A stretch of 64,000 nt of DNA from Notamacropus eugenii (GCF_028372415.1 NC_092872.1:13792479-13856478), one strand, 5' to 3'. Shown: positions 34,212 to 46,217, numbered from the stretch's first letter. Notes: a model not told the origin generated them from the sequence alone. A program made the numbers and translations.

Positions 34212-34480
34212 TTCTCCATACTTCCCCTCTTCCCCCAACACTTCCTTTTGGTTAACTCCAGGACTCCAGGAGGAAATTGAAGGGGGGGACTCCCAGCCCT
34301 GGGGATAAGAGGTGACCAATGAGAAAAGAATTGGGGAAACCACAGACCTGAGGGAACTGTTAGAAGCCAATGGCTGGAGGTATCCATTGCCCTTGTGTAA
34401 GGTTGGGGAGGAGTCAGTGAATAAAGGATAGCTCCTTTCTGCCCACAGCATTAAGGACCAAGAGGAGGAAGGTCTCAACC
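34212..34480 (+). promoter_or_regulatory. Proximal promoter, cathelicidin gene 3
   Basis: It matches the promoter regions of genes 1 and 2. CCAAT motifs lie at 34316-34320 and 34367-34371, and the TATA-like GAATAAAGGATA starts at 34419, about 60 bases before the ATG. Homology to the other units begins near 34212, so this gene has a shorter shared upstream region. Confidence 0.6.
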
Positions 34481-37400
34481 ATGCAGGTACCCCTACTGGT
34501 GCTGGGGATGCTCAGCCTGATGACTCCACTTGCCTATGCCCAGGACCAGAGATACCAGGATTTGGTGAATGGATTCATCGAGGAATACAATAGGAAGTCA
34601 GGATCAGAAAACCTCTTTCGCCTCTCAATCTTGAATCTGCCACCAGAGGAAGTGAGTAGCATTGGGATGAGGGGAGAGGGCTCCACCTGCCAAGATGCCC
34701 TACTATGACCCCTTCATTCCAAAAAACCTTGATCTCCCTAGAGGGAGACATTGTAATTTGGTGGAAAGAAATACAGCTAGGTGTCAGAGTGGATAGAATA
34801 CTGACCCTGAAAGTCAGGGAGACCCAAGGTCAAATGCACTCTTGGACACTCACTAACTGTGTGACCAGGCAAGTCATTTTACCTCTGTTTGCCTCAGTTT
34901 CCTCAACTGTGAAGTAGGGAGAATAATACCAACTACCTCCTAGAGCTATTGTAAGGATGAAATGGGATAATATTTGGAAAGCACTTAGTACATTGCCTGG
35001 CATGTAGTAGCAATATATAAAAATTTGCTATTATTGTTATTATTGGAGTCAGAAGACCTGAGTTCTCATTCCAGGCCTGACACATTTTTCTGACTCTAAA
35101 GAAGGTATCTTCCCTCTCTGAGTTTCAGTTTTCTTATCTGTAAATTGGGGATAATAATTCATGCCTTGTCTATCTCACACTGTCCTTGTCAGGACTCCCC
35201 TCTCTTGAAATCCCTTCCCTTTCCCCTGACTTTCCAATCCTGCTCCCAGCTCAGAGTAGAGCTCAAGCTTCCCCTCAGAGATGCCAGGTCAGAGGGATCT
35301 CTTTTTCTCTCTCCACATACCTTGCAGCACTGCACAGGGTCATAGGCTGTCAAGTTGGAAGGGACCTTAGATGTCACTGAGTTTAATCCCCTCAAATTCC
35401 AAAATAGGAAATGGTGGTCCAGAGAAATGAAGGGTAAACAGCAGTGAATGACAGAAATGGACACGAGTGAATAAACAAATGAATGAGTGAATGAATGAAA
35501 AGGCATTTCTGGATCCAGTACTTTCCCGTTCTTAATGATTTCCTATTTATCTGCACACAGTTTGCTTTGTGTATATTCCCTTGCATGCTGTCTCCCTCTC
35601 ATTAGATTGTAAGCTACTTGAGGGCAGGGGCTGTCTTTTGCTTCTTTTTTGTATCTCCAGTACTAAGCAGGTTGCCTGGTGCACAGGAGGTGCTTAATAA
35701 ATGTTTAGTGATTGATTGAATGCCTTGTTATGTCCCAGGAACAATGCTAAGTGCTCAGAATACACACAATTCCAGGTCTTCAGACTCCACATACAGCACT
35801 CTTATCCCTCCTGGAACACTGATGTGGCCCTGTGCAGGTTTAAACTTGTATTGTTTTTTTTCCCTTTTGAGGGTTTTAGTCTCCCTCCCAACCTGAGGTT
35901 CTCCCTGAGGACTAGGAATGTGGAAGCTGAGCACAAGAGATGCCCCCAGGTCACTCAGTAGACTCTGTTTGGAGGAATGACTGTTCTGGATGTCCCTGTT
36001 CTGATCCTGCTGCCAGTGTGACCTTGGGCAAGTCACCTAACTTTCCTAGTTCCTAGTTTCCTCATCTAGACATCCATGGGGTCAGACTAGGTGGTGTCTA
36101 AGGCCCTTCCAGCACTAAGCAGCTTGCTCCTGGCCTCAGAGGGACGCAGAAGGGGCCTAGCTCTAAAAGACTGTCCTGCCTTCCTCCCCAGAGCAATGAT
36201 CCTGCTGTTCCACGACTTCTGAGATTCACCATCAGAGAGACTGTGTGCCCCAAAACTGAAAATCGCAATGCAGATGAATGTGACTTCAAGGAAAATGGGG
36301 TGAGAGTGTCTTGGGCTGGGGAGGGAATCTGACTGAAGGAGTCTCTTTCTGGGGATATGCACCCCTTGGGGCAGGGAGGGTGCTGAGCCCTGCTTTTCTG
36401 CTGCCCTGAGCAAAGTGATTTGTCCCACATGAGAAGCAGAAAAACTGTCCCAGGGGGCTGGCTGGGGACAAAACTTAAACTTGTTATGAGTCCTGGCATG
36501 TCAGGGGCAGAGGTTACAGACTGGCAGTCCTGAACTCTCTCTGCTACCCTTCACAGCTGGTGAAAGAATGCATTGGAACGGTTGACCTGGATTCTTCCAA
36601 TCCCTCTGATAGTATTTCCTGTGATGGGGTAAGTGATGAATCCTCCTTGGAGGCCTGGGAGAAGAGCCCAAACCTCCAGTCCCCACTGGGGGTCCATGGT
36701 GCCTTTTCTCTTGGAGGCTGCTAGAATTCATCTGTAGCTACAGTGGCTTAGGAACTACTTTGACCATCCTGCCCTCTTTCCAAACTAGCCTCACCCTAGC
36801 CTCCCTTTTCTTCTTCCAGGTTCCAGGAGGGGATCTAAATACAGAGGTAGGAGCATTTCTCTCCCTCATTCCCCATCCACCTGACCCAAGCCCAGATATG
36901 GAGCTAGAGAGGTCTCTTACTTCAGTCCTAGGGAAAGTGGCCAGTGAGACAGGAAGAGTCTAGCCTTGTGTTTCCAGAGAATCAATCTGAGGATTTTGAA
37001 TTAGATGGTGCCCTAGAAATTATCTAGTCCAACTCCCCTCCCCCAGTTTACAGAGAAGGAAACTGAGGGTCAGAGATGTAAAGTGATTTTTACTCATAGA
37101 GCTAATGAATGTCGGAGCTGAGACAGATCTTCTGACTCAGTCTAACTAAACTGTTAACTCCAAGAGCTCAGTGATGAAATGGAGTAGGGAAACTATGGTG
37201 GGCTGGGCTGAGGGTACAGTCAGTGACCCTGATAGCCACTCTGATGCAGGGGCTGTGAGGTCAGGTGTGCTCATGCCAGAGCTGTTCTCAATGTGACCTG
37301 GTCCCAGGGTGTTCCTTGAGGGTAGAAGCTTGGAAGGAGTGGGGTGAGGATTTCTTGTTCTTCTCTACATCTGCTGGGCACAGAAACAGGAGGAGGGTGT

Positions 37401-37883
37401 CCTGGGGAGACTTTCAATATTTTTTCAAAATGAACATGAAGAAGCCCCTGAGGATTTAGCTTTCTGTGCTGGGGGAGCGCTGCTGTTAGAGTAGAAGGCT
37501 GCAGATCTGGGGTCGAGTCCCGAGTCTGTACCCTGCCAGCTGTGTCAGAATCTGTCTCCTGTTTCCTCCTTTCCCATGGGGAGGTTGCACCAGATGACTG
37601 TGGAGAGCCTTCCAAGCTCTGAGTCTCATGAAGCTCTAAGTTACTCTATGCCCCTGCAGTGGGGAGGTGGGGAGTGGGGGGGGGGCAGGTTTTTCCTTCC
37701 TCTTCAGCTGGACTCCCAGCAGCCCTGGACTAAGGGACTCTATTTGTCTTCCCTCTGCAGCGTGAAAAGAAGAGATTCGGATTTTTAAATTTTATTCGGA
37801 CCCTATTGAGGAGAGTGGGTGAAAAAGTTAAGACCAGATTTATTGCTGCTATTGAGAAGTTAATTGACACTTTTCTCCCATAG
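34481..37883 (+). CDS. Cathelicidin gene 3 precursor (intact, 157 aa)
   Basis: This is a secreted antimicrobial peptide precursor with exons 34481-34651, 36192-36299, 36557-36628 and 37761-37883, GT/AG sites and phase 0 junctions. Residues 1-20 are a signal peptide (MQVPLLVLGMLSLMTPLAYA). The cathelin pro-domain follows (QDQRYQDLV to SCDG, about residues 21-117), with four cysteines in ETVCP, DECDF, VKEC and ISCD that form two disulfides in this family. The last exon gives 40 residues beginning REKKRFGF. By eye the mature part has 11 basic and 4 acidic residues spaced as an amphipathic helix, and a Lys-Lys-Arg run offers a cleavage site. The length is normal for cathelicidins. The start is fixed by the signal peptide; the upstream ATG of genes 1 and 2 is absent. 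The product is expected in granulocyte granules or epithelia (family knowledge). Confidence 0.93.
34763..35020 (+). repeat. MON1/WSINE-like SINE, intron 1 of gene 3
   Basis: Same insertion as in genes 1 and 2, here less expanded at its 3' end ('ctaggtgtcagagtggatag'). Confidence 0.8.
35530..35722 (+). repeat. L2 LINE 3' end, intron 1 of gene 3
   Basis: Orthologous to 7070-7252. Between it and the SINE, gene 3 keeps about 450 bases (35040-35500), including MIR-like pieces, which genes 1 and 2 have lost or replaced. Confidence 0.75.
36820..36846 (+). other. Candidate 27-base micro-exon in intron 3 of gene 3
   Basis: A pyrimidine-rich acceptor (cccttttcttcttccag) precedes nine in-frame codons, VPGGDLNTE, and then GTAGGA as a possible donor. 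Inclusion would keep the phase 0 frame between exon 3 (CDG) and exon 4 and add two acidic residues before the mature peptide. The acceptor is conserved in all four genes. However, gene 1 has a stop in this frame, and genes 2 and 4 lack GT at the donor position. It may be a relic, a minor splice form or chance. Confidence 0.3.
36990..37145 (-). repeat. MIR/CORE-SINE, intron 3 of gene 3
   Basis: Counterpart of 8545-8705. Confidence 0.7.
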
Positions 37884-37948
37884 GAAGTGAGATTCCTATG
37901 TGAGACTGAGCCTCAGTTTCTGTTTTTAGGCCTTGGTCTCCTCAGATT

Positions 37949-37954
37949 AATAAA
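37949..37954 (+). promoter_or_regulatory. Poly(A) signal AATAAA, gene 3
   Basis: Canonical hexamer 65 bases after the stop codon. The 3' UTR is homologous to that of genes 1 and 2 from 'gagactgagcctcagtttct' on. Confidence 0.8.
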
Positions 37955-38024
37955 CTCTGGTTTTACTGTCATGTTTTTCTCTCCATGTTTTCTCAGACTT
38001 CCTCTTCCATTCAGTTTATTTCTG

Positions 38025-38990
38025 GCTGAACATTTAAGTACTTATTATGTATTCTTAGACAACACACAAAAAAAGATGAAAAAAATTACCCACAGTCTCT
38101 CCCCTGAAAGATTTTATAATCTAGGAGAGGAACAGAAATGGGAGCACGCGATGTGACATGTGTCAGTGGGTTGAGACCAGCCCACATCTAGATAAAGTGG
38201 TCTAAGCAATATGAGAGAGAGATCACTATATGGTTAGGCCCAGGGTGTTATAGGGGTGGGGAGAGGAGGGGCAATAGACCTGGGAAGGCTTCATGAAAAA
38301 AGTGAGGTCTGAACTGGGCCTTGGAGGAAGAGAAGGCTTTGAGTGGGCAGAGATGAGGAGGGATCCATTCCTGGAACAGGGAACTCTCTTTAGATATGTC
38401 AAGGTAAGACTATGGAAAAGAAAGAAATCTAGTTTGCCAGCAAAATACGTAGAGCATTAAGGGATGTAGTTTGTAAACTGGTGTAGGTAGGCTGGGTCCA
38501 AGAAGGTTTTAAAATGAGATCTTCCCTGGGAGTTTGTAATTTATCCTACAGACAATAAAAAGTCCCTGAATGTTTTTTGTTTGTTTGTCTGTCTGTTTGA
38601 AGCAGGGGAGTGACAAGATCATATATTTTCATTAGGAAGCTGGGTGGACAATGGAGTGGAGCAGGTTAGGATTAGACACAGGGGCATCAGTCAGGAGGTT
38701 ATTGCAGTAGGTGAAAAGTGATGAGGGCTTGCTCTGGGCTGGTGGTTAGAGCAAAGGAAAAGAGGGTTTGGATGGGAAAAGTGAGGTGAACCGGACAGGA
38801 GGGAGAATTGACCAGATTTGGCATCTGAAAGCAGAGTGAAAGTTGGCTCCATTATCTTGAGAATGAGCTGCCTACTTAGACCCAGGTCACTTCAAAGAAC
38901 CCCATCTGCTGTTTCTTGGGAGCAAATCATGAATTTTACTAGCAAGTGAAACCACATCCAGATTCCTTATCCCTGTTCGCCCAAACCAAT
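38025..38990 (-). repeat. L2 LINE and right edge of unit 3
   Basis: Matches 9560-10764 and 25010-26205 with more differences and several small gaps, as expected for an older duplicate. Confidence 0.7.
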
Positions 38991-38999
38991 ATCACGCTT

Positions 39000-40250
39000 T
39001 ACATATACTATATCATTTGATCTTTACTACAACCCTTGGAGGCAGATAGCCCAGACAATATTATGGATTGTACACATGAGGCCCTGAGGCTCAGAATCTG
39101 CAAGGGACTTGCCCAAAGTCAAACATCTAGTAAATACCTGAGCCAAGACTTCGGTGCTCGTCTTCTGACTCCAAGACAAGCCCTCATTGCATTATACTTG
39201 TCTACCTTTTGGTGTTGTCCACATGCCTCTGTGGCTAGAGATAAACATTTCTAATAGAACTCTTAAGTGTGATGCCCCAGAATGCTTTGGGGAACTTCTA
39301 AGCCTGACCTTGATGCATTAGAGGGCAGAACTAGGTTCTAAGTCAAACCAAATCATACTTCTTTTCTCCTCCCAAAATTCCCCAGTAACTACTTCTCTGC
39401 CTGAAAGAAAATGACCTGTTAGTCTCCAACCCTCCAAAGCAGTGTCAGCATAAAGGTTGAGGGGGACCCTGAAAGATGTCAAAGGGAAGAAAAGAAGAGA
39501 GAGAAAGGGTCGAGAGGCCAAAAGGTGATATCGTGGTCCCCAGCATGACAGAGGGGAAGCCTAAGGTCCTTCCAGCCTTATTTTCCCATCCTTTTCTTAC
39601 TGTTTTTCATTCTCCAGACAAATCAGACTATTTACCATTCTCCCATTCCAACCTTTTTTCTCTACCCTCTGTATATTTGATAGGCCATGCCTTGTGCCTG
39701 CAATAGAACTTCCATTTCCATCTATTGACATCCTTCCTTTTCTTCAAGATCCAGGGGTCTTGTCTCCATGAAGTGTCCTCTGATCCTTTCAGCCAGAACT
39801 CATCTCTCCCTCCTCAAATCTTAGCATGTTCTATTTGGCTTCCCCTTGTGTATTCTAATTGTGTAAAAAATGTAGTTTCTGTAACTCTCTGATCAAAGAT
39901 CATTTATATAAGACCTTCCTCATTGGTAGAGGTTGATTACTTAATACTATGCCTGTGAGATGTGTGGAGTAGGCAAGAGTTTGAGAGAAGGAAAATTCTG
40001 GTCTTCTGGCTTCCATAATCTAGAGAGAAAAAAACCAAACAAGCAAACATGGTTCCATACTCTCTCCAAGCAGAGGTCCCTTTAGGGACAGATAAAGACC
40101 AGAATCTCTTTTCTCTCAAGCTCTCCATGAACTCTACCCCTCACCCAGGTGTAGAGCATTGAGTAGTCAATCAATCTCCACTAAGGGGGCAATTCTTAAG
40201 CAAATGGAGATGTTTGTCTATAAATATAGCCTCTCAGCTTATATAACTGC
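39000..40250 (+). repeat. Intergenic spacer block B, copy behind gene 3
   Basis: Direct-orientation partner of 27650-28710. Includes a MIR-like antisense segment and an L2 segment (39600-39860). No conserved gene. Confidence 0.75.
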
Positions 40251-40264
40251 TAAAACATTCTACC

Positions 40265-40400
40265 TCTGAGCCTGTCTAACCAGGTCACTCCTTTGCTCAA
40301 AATCCTTCCGTGCCTCCTTGGTGGTTAGAATACAATGCAGACCCCCTCAGCTAGCATTTTAGAAACTTCATATTATGGCTCTAGTATGTACATGTTTTGT
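40265..40400 (+). repeat. L2 LINE fragment
   Basis: Shows 'ccaggtcactcctttgctca' and 'aatccttccgtgcctccttg', the L2 segment also seen at 20615. Confidence 0.55.
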
Positions 40401-40404
40401 CTCC

Positions 40405-41440
40405 AGCTGAGACTAGACTCTGTTTTGGTTTGTACACGATAAAGCACTAGGGGTCTGGGTATATTGCCAAAAATTTGCTTTCTTCAAAAATCAGAGCAAA
40501 GATACATGGTAGGTAGAAGTAGAGGCGGCCATGGCTGTGGCCTGAACCAAGCTAAATGTTCGATCAGGTCTGAGGGGGCCAGCAGCAGCAGTCGGGGCTG
40601 CCCTCTCCCACCAGCTCCTGAGAACTGGTGAATTTTTAGTGCAAGCATTTATACCTCATATGGTGGTAAAATGCTGTCTAGATTTAAGAAAGTGGTGGAG
40701 AAAAATGTTAATGCAGATTAAATTTAAACATGGACTCTGCCTGTATTTGGAGAGCTGGTTGTTAAAAACCTCCTAGCACACCCCAGGTAGTTCCAATGTG
40801 CTTCTCCGAAAGATTCCTCTCCTTCATATGGATATTCACCCAGAGGCCTGTCTATACTTCCCCAGTTTGAGGAGAGCAAGGGACCCACAGAGAAAAGTTC
40901 TTGCTGAAATTACAGGTTTTAAACTCAATTCAGTTCATCTTTTGACTCCTAGGTAGCTAGGGTCACTAATTGCTTCAAATAGAATGAGGTCCCAGAGCTG
41001 ACACTCCTAAATGCAATAAAAAATGACAATCTTATGACATTGTAATTCCCCCTAAGACCCTGGTTTTATAGAGGCAGGTACTGGCCGGGAAGGTCTCTTC
41101 TAACCCCTCGTCTTGGGGATGCTTATAAGCCTTTTCCCAAAGTTTTATGGCCAATCATTTTTCCTTTCTCTGTCCACAGATCCTTTCCTGAAATAGGTAC
41201 TTTGGAATTCCTGGGCTAAAGGGCATTTCTAAGGTTCATTGCAACACATTGCTTTGACAGCAGAGTGAAAAATTATGAGGTAGATGCAGAATGAGACATA
41301 CTTTTTTTTATATAGACAACACAAAAATACTTTGCTTGACTGTTCATATTTTTTTCCCAAGGCTGTTGTCTTTCTATTTCAATGGGAAGAGGGAAATGGG
41401 TGGGAGAAAAAAAAATACTTGTTAATTAAAAAAAATAAAC
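40405..41440. other. Unassigned intergenic sequence
   Basis: Mixed sequence without a recognised gene. The patch 40540-40640 is slightly GC-rich with short CAG repeats; no frame or motif is supported. Confidence 0.35.
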
Positions 41441-41449
41441 CAAAATGAA

Positions 41450-41530
41450 AGTTATATGTGTGTATGTATGCACACATATGTATATATATGTGTATATATT
41501 ATCTATGTGTGTATGTATGTACATGAAAAC
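41450..41530 (+). repeat. TGTA/TATG microsatellite
   Basis: Runs of tgtatg, tatatatg and gtgtatgtatgta. Confidence 0.8.
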
Positions 41531-41644
41531 AACACCGGGTTGTAAGCAAATACTACCATGGACCTACCCATACTACTGGTGCTCAGACCAGGGAGTATGC
41601 CCCTTACCCCTCTGCCTTCTGCACTGAATATCCAGGTATGTGGG

Positions 41645-41885
41645 ACAGCTAGGTTGCATAATAGATAGAGTATCCAGGCTGAAGTCAGGAAGACTCATTT
41701 TCCTGAATTTAAATCTGGCCTCAGATACTTACTAGCTATGTGACCCTAGGCAAGTCACCTGACCCTGTTTGCCTCAGTTTTCTCACCTGTAAAATGAGCC
41801 AGAGAAGGAAATGACAAACCAGTCCAGTGTCTTTGCTAAGAAATCCCCAAATGGGGTCACCAAGGAGAAGAACAGCAATTACAAA
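41645..41885 (+). repeat. MAR1-type SINE
   Basis: Landmarks are 'cagctaggttgcataataga', 'gtgaccctaggcaagtcacc' and 'agagaaggaaatgacaaacc', ending in 'agaacagcaattacaaac'. Confidence 0.8.
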
Positions 41886-42039
41886 CATCCACGTGTGGAC
41901 CAGCCCATCTAGGCATGGGGAGCTCTCGTCCTTCTGACTACCCTGCATTCTGAACTTTAATGCCTTTGCACCAGAGTTTGTTGGCTACCACAACTTCTCA
42001 GGCTGAAATTAAAATCTGTTTTGTTCTAAGAAAAATGGA

Positions 42040-42480
42040 ACACTCAGAGCCCCAGTCTTCCAGTAAAAAAATCTCTTTACTGTAATAGAATATGGTTTTT
42101 AAGGAGCAGTACAAGCTGTCCAAGTCAGGGCAGCACCAAATGCTCTTTGGAGAGGACCCCCCTCTAGATGGTCACTCACCTAGAGGCCCACCCCTGTACC
42201 CCAGATCATTCATTCACCGAGGGGAAATGTTGCTCCACAGCTGCTTTGGGTTTAGTTTAATTCGGGCCTACCTCACCTTCTTAAGCTTATTTAATATCAT
42301 TCCCTTTACATACAATATATTCAGCCAGCAATTAGTTGTTACCCAGTATTGTCTTTTCCAAACCACCCATCCCTTAAACCTGGAATTTACCTTCTCTACT
42401 TCTTTGCCAGTTGAATAAACCCTTCTCCAATCTGAATTCAAGTGCTATACCCTCTATAGTATTTCTGAGCTGGTTATAGG
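42040..42480 (+). other. LTR-like segment, low confidence
   Basis: An AATAAA near 42414 followed by 'cccttctccaatctgaattc' has the look of the end of an LTR. No matching partner, promoter or target-site repeat was found. Otherwise unassigned. Confidence 0.25.
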
Positions 42481-42954
42481 TAAACAGAGGAGGATAAACA
42501 ATTTTGTTCTTGGCATATATGCACTCAGGGAAGGAATTTAGTATAGGTGGTTAATAGTAAAAGACTTGTCATTGACATGGGAATTACACCTGAGCCAGCT
42601 GTCTAGGTACAGTCAGACTATGGACTCAGCAAAGCTAGGATCAGACTCCGTGAAGAAAAACAAAAAGAATAAGAATGAGAAAAAGATATGGAATGCAAGT
42701 GCAACAACTGAATCCTAAATACTTAAACAAGTAAAGAAGTGTCTTGCCTGGGCACACCCAGATATCCTCATATGGAGGCATTCTTCATACCCTACCACAT
42801 GGGTGGGGGTAGCCCCCTTTTATTGCCTATGTAGCATCTTTAAAACTGGTAAGAATGAGACATTTGCTTTTCTTATTTAACTTTTCCTGTGCTCTCTTTC
42901 CAAAGGATTACACTTCACCCACAGCACCAGACCATAAATGAAACCATTGAAAGA

Positions 42955-43085
42955 GGAAGGACTGGTGGATAGAGCATCAGCCCTGGAGGCACAAGGACCT
43001 GAGTTCAGACCTGGCTTCAGACACTTGACACTTATTAGCTACATGACCCCGGGGAAATCACTTAACCCTGAAAACCTAACCAAAG
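42955..43085 (+). repeat. MON1/WSINE-like SINE fragment
   Basis: Shows 'ggatagagcatcagccctgg', 'gacctgagttcagacctgg' and 'ttagctacatgacccc', ending in 'cacttaaccctgaaaaccta'. Confidence 0.75.
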
Positions 43086-43679
43086 GGGAGAGGAAGGTTA
43101 TACCTATCATATGTTGAGGGGCAGTGCGTTTATGTTTTTTGCAACTACGTTGTTTAAAGTAAATATTCCTTTGTAAAAGCCAATATGTTAGTGGCTAAAT
43201 TATACCAGAGCACAAGAATCCCCTCTGCCATTTAAGGGAACATCATTAGTGGGGGCTCATTTGCAAAGAGCCTAGACAGTCCCATCACCCTAAAGGGTAC
43301 CAGAGAACTCTGGAAGAGGGTTGAACTGTAACCTTCCTGGTCTTTAGGCAGTGGGAAGTGAGTACAGTATTGTACAAGTAATTAAAAATGAGAAATAGAT
43401 AACAGAAATGACTGACAGTCACTACAATATCAACCAAAAACTTGAGTGACATAAATTAATTGCCACAAAATGGAGACCAAAAGAGGTCAGGAAGCATCTT
43501 AATGAGCACATATCTAACATACCTTCTGAAAGATCATAATTGAAAAAAAGATTAAACATGATAAATAACTGCCAAATGCAATACCAAGCTCAAATATAAA
43601 CTCATTCATAAAATCTTATAAAGGATAATAGATTATAAGGAATCGTGTCTTTTCAGAGCAGAGAGAAGCAGGTGACAAA

Positions 43680-44100
43680 ACCAGTTTAAAGAAAGTTTAG
43701 CTAGAAACTCAAGCAAAGTTCTTCCAAGAGTATTCAAAAATGAAAATGTAAGGACTAAAAACAGAAAAAAAAATGGGAAAAGATTTGCAAAAGCCATTTT
43801 AAGAAACTTTTTTCTGTCAAGGACAATGGACTCTCATCTCCCGCCCCCCCCCTCCCCCCACATAGTCCCTGACTTGACTCTTCCATCATACATTCTTTTG
43901 GAGGAGGTAGAAATGGTGCTAAAGAGAACAAAGATAGGAAAAGCAGCTAGATTGAACCAAGTAGACACATACACACACACACACAAAAGGGACCACATCT
44001 TTACCATTTCACAATTAACTAAAAAGTGTAGAGGATGTGTAAGACAGATAAACACAGCACATAGGAGGGCTGCCGCTAGCACAGGTTCATTCTTGATTTG
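43680..44100 (+). repeat. RTE-like LINE fragment, tentative
   Basis: A short frame reads ILLEEVEMVLKRTKIGKAA, close to the segment before the first reverse-transcriptase motif in RTE-clade LINEs (an 'EEV...I..TK.GKAPG' form from family knowledge). A CA microsatellite (43968-43984) follows. No further domains can be supported. Confidence 0.4.
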
Positions 44101-44850
44101 GTGAGACAGGAAAGATACTTAGAAGAGGTTAATAATCTTACTTTATTCTAGTCTAGTTTTCTCAGAATAGGTTGCTGATAATGAGAGCACAGACTCTTAC
44201 AGCATTCCCTAATCACTCTTGTTGCAGGGGTCAGTGAAAAGAGGGGACAACTACTCCTACTTTTTAATGGGGTCAATCAAGACAAGCACAATTTATGCTT
44301 TCCCTACATCCCCTCAAGACTCAATGGGGTCCAGCTGAGACAAACACAGATTCCCCCCCAAGGCATGCACAGCATTCTAGCTTGTGCATTCAATCCTAAG
44401 GGTTCCCCATTCACTGTCTAGTAACCACCTGTTTTATAGGCCAACAGACAAAGAAGGCATATTGCCAGCAATAGCTTCACAAGTTTTCATCACCTCATCC
44501 CTGTATCTCACTGTGCAGCCACAGTGGATGTTTATAATATTTGCCATTATATAACTCTGCAAAAGTGTGGTGGAGATATTTTGAATCATAACTGTGGGAA
44601 TTCATATCTAGTACCTGGGAACAAGAGATTGTTATGGCTATGGATCCTGGGAAACTGAACTCTGAGAAATAATAGCAAAAATTCACTTTACACACTAAAA
44701 TCCACCTTATTTACACTAAAATTCACCTTACATGTAGGATGTAAATTCTCTTTGTACTCATTGTTTGTTAAATACCCCCAAAATTTTTAATTAAAACTAA
44801 ACATTACCTTTTAAGCTCTTCGCAGCAATGTGTCTCCCTTTCATACAATT

Positions 44851-44863
44851 AAGATAATTCAGG
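44851..44863 (+). repeat. Target-site duplication, left
   Basis: The 13 bases aagataattcagg recur at 46216-46228. The site reads AATT/AAGA at the junction, consistent with L1 endonuclease preference for TT/AAAA-like targets. Confidence 0.85.
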
Positions 44864-46217
44864 CTTTCCCTCTTCCACTTCTGCTTCCATTCTCTTACTG
44901 TAAGATCTTTGCCTCCTGGGGAGATTCCTCTCTCCTCAGGAAGAATTCCCCCTGCACATGTAACCAAGACCCTGAATAAAGCCTAACCCTTGTTCGACTC
45001 TGGAAAGTCTCTTCTCTCATACGTTTATCCTGTTTGGCCAGCCGAAGACCTGCAATAGGAAAAGGGGACACGTGGATTCCCATTAGAAGGATCCGTAGGT
45101 GGAAACCGATGTCGGAGACGCCGGAGACGCCAGAAGCGACGAGCCCGGAGACCCCGGAGAAGGACCATGCACCACCTGAGTCTGCTGCTGACAGCTTTGA
45201 CCTTGCTGCCCAGAGAGGAAGCAGCACTCATCCCAACCACTGCCACACTGACATAACACTGGGCACTGCTACATTGCCGCCCGCTCCATCAAGGCATCTC
45301 CTTTCAGCGGCTGAAGGAGGACTTTGATATCACGAACCCAGGACACACGGGGGTGACCAACTTTTCACCTGAACACCACAGGCTTGGCTTGAGGTCCATT
45401 TGCATGACTGAGGGGGTGGTGAAGTGTAAGGCTCCAGCACTGAGCTACTTCTCTTAGAATATACTTTGGAATTAGTGATTGCACTTCCTCTTGTTGTAAT
45501 TCAGCCATTTAGTTTCATCTTTGTTTTGTTGGATGCCTCTCTTTGTCAGTTGTTGTGCTAGCTGCAGATTTCTGTGTAAATGAAGTTCTTGTTGTGGGGT
45601 ACCCATATGTTAAAGGCCTCCCTAACCCACTTAACCTCCAGCCGCTATTTGCTCTAGGGCCATGTGCCCTCTGCGCAAAACAAAAAAGGGGAGATGTTGG
45701 GGGTGTAAGCTCAGTTCCATGTGGACAGTCTCGGGCAGGTAAAGGTGAGGACTTCTAAACCTTAGAGTTCTCATGAGGCCCCCCAGGGAAACAGCTGGGA
45801 ATTGAGGTGTGAGACCCGGGCTATCTCGTGCATCTCCACCTCTTCTCCGTGGGATACGTGCTGGCAGAGAGCATTCCGCCCTCGAGATTGGCCCGGGGTC
45901 TGAGCACACCTATTGTTGTCTTACAGGCACGGTATTCAGGTGCAAACTATGCGTCGGGAGAGCTTAAGTAGGGTCAGGAAAGCCTGAAGGCACTCTTAGC
46001 GCTGAGGGGCCCTTAGAGGACAGAAGGCCCCTCTTCCCTCTCTCCTCTCTTCTCTCTTCCCTCTCCCCTCTCTCCCTCTTCCACTTCCGCTTCCATTCTT
46101 ACTGTAAGATCTTTGCCTCCTGGGGAGATTCCTCTCTCCTCAGGAAGAATTCCCGCTGCACATGTAACCAAGACCCTGAATAAAGCCTAACCCTTGTTCG
46201 ACTCTGAAAAAAAAAAA
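44864..46217 (+). mobile_element. LINE-mobilised processed copy of a retroviral transcript
   Basis: A fossil retroviral RNA copy. The same segment of about 130 bases (R region, with AATAAA near its end) occurs at both ends, near 44866-45002 and 46072-46206. The 5' copy is followed by a U5-like segment and about 0.6 kb of internal sequence. A purine tract lies next (45681-45694), then a U3 starting TGTTGGGGG at 45695, then the second R. The second R ends directly in an 11-base A run (46207-46217). Matching flanks 'aagataattcagg' at 44851-44863 and 46216-46228 are target-site repeats. R-U5-internal-U3-R-poly(A) between target repeats is the mark of an mRNA copied by L1 machinery. The short interior suggests a spliced or deleted transcript. 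Family uncertain; the element is defective. The two R copies differ little, so it is fairly young. Confidence 0.8.

Noticed and set aside
43834-44082. Minus-strand frame with CVCVYV run
   Set aside because: It is the reverse of a CA microsatellite inside a LINE fragment.
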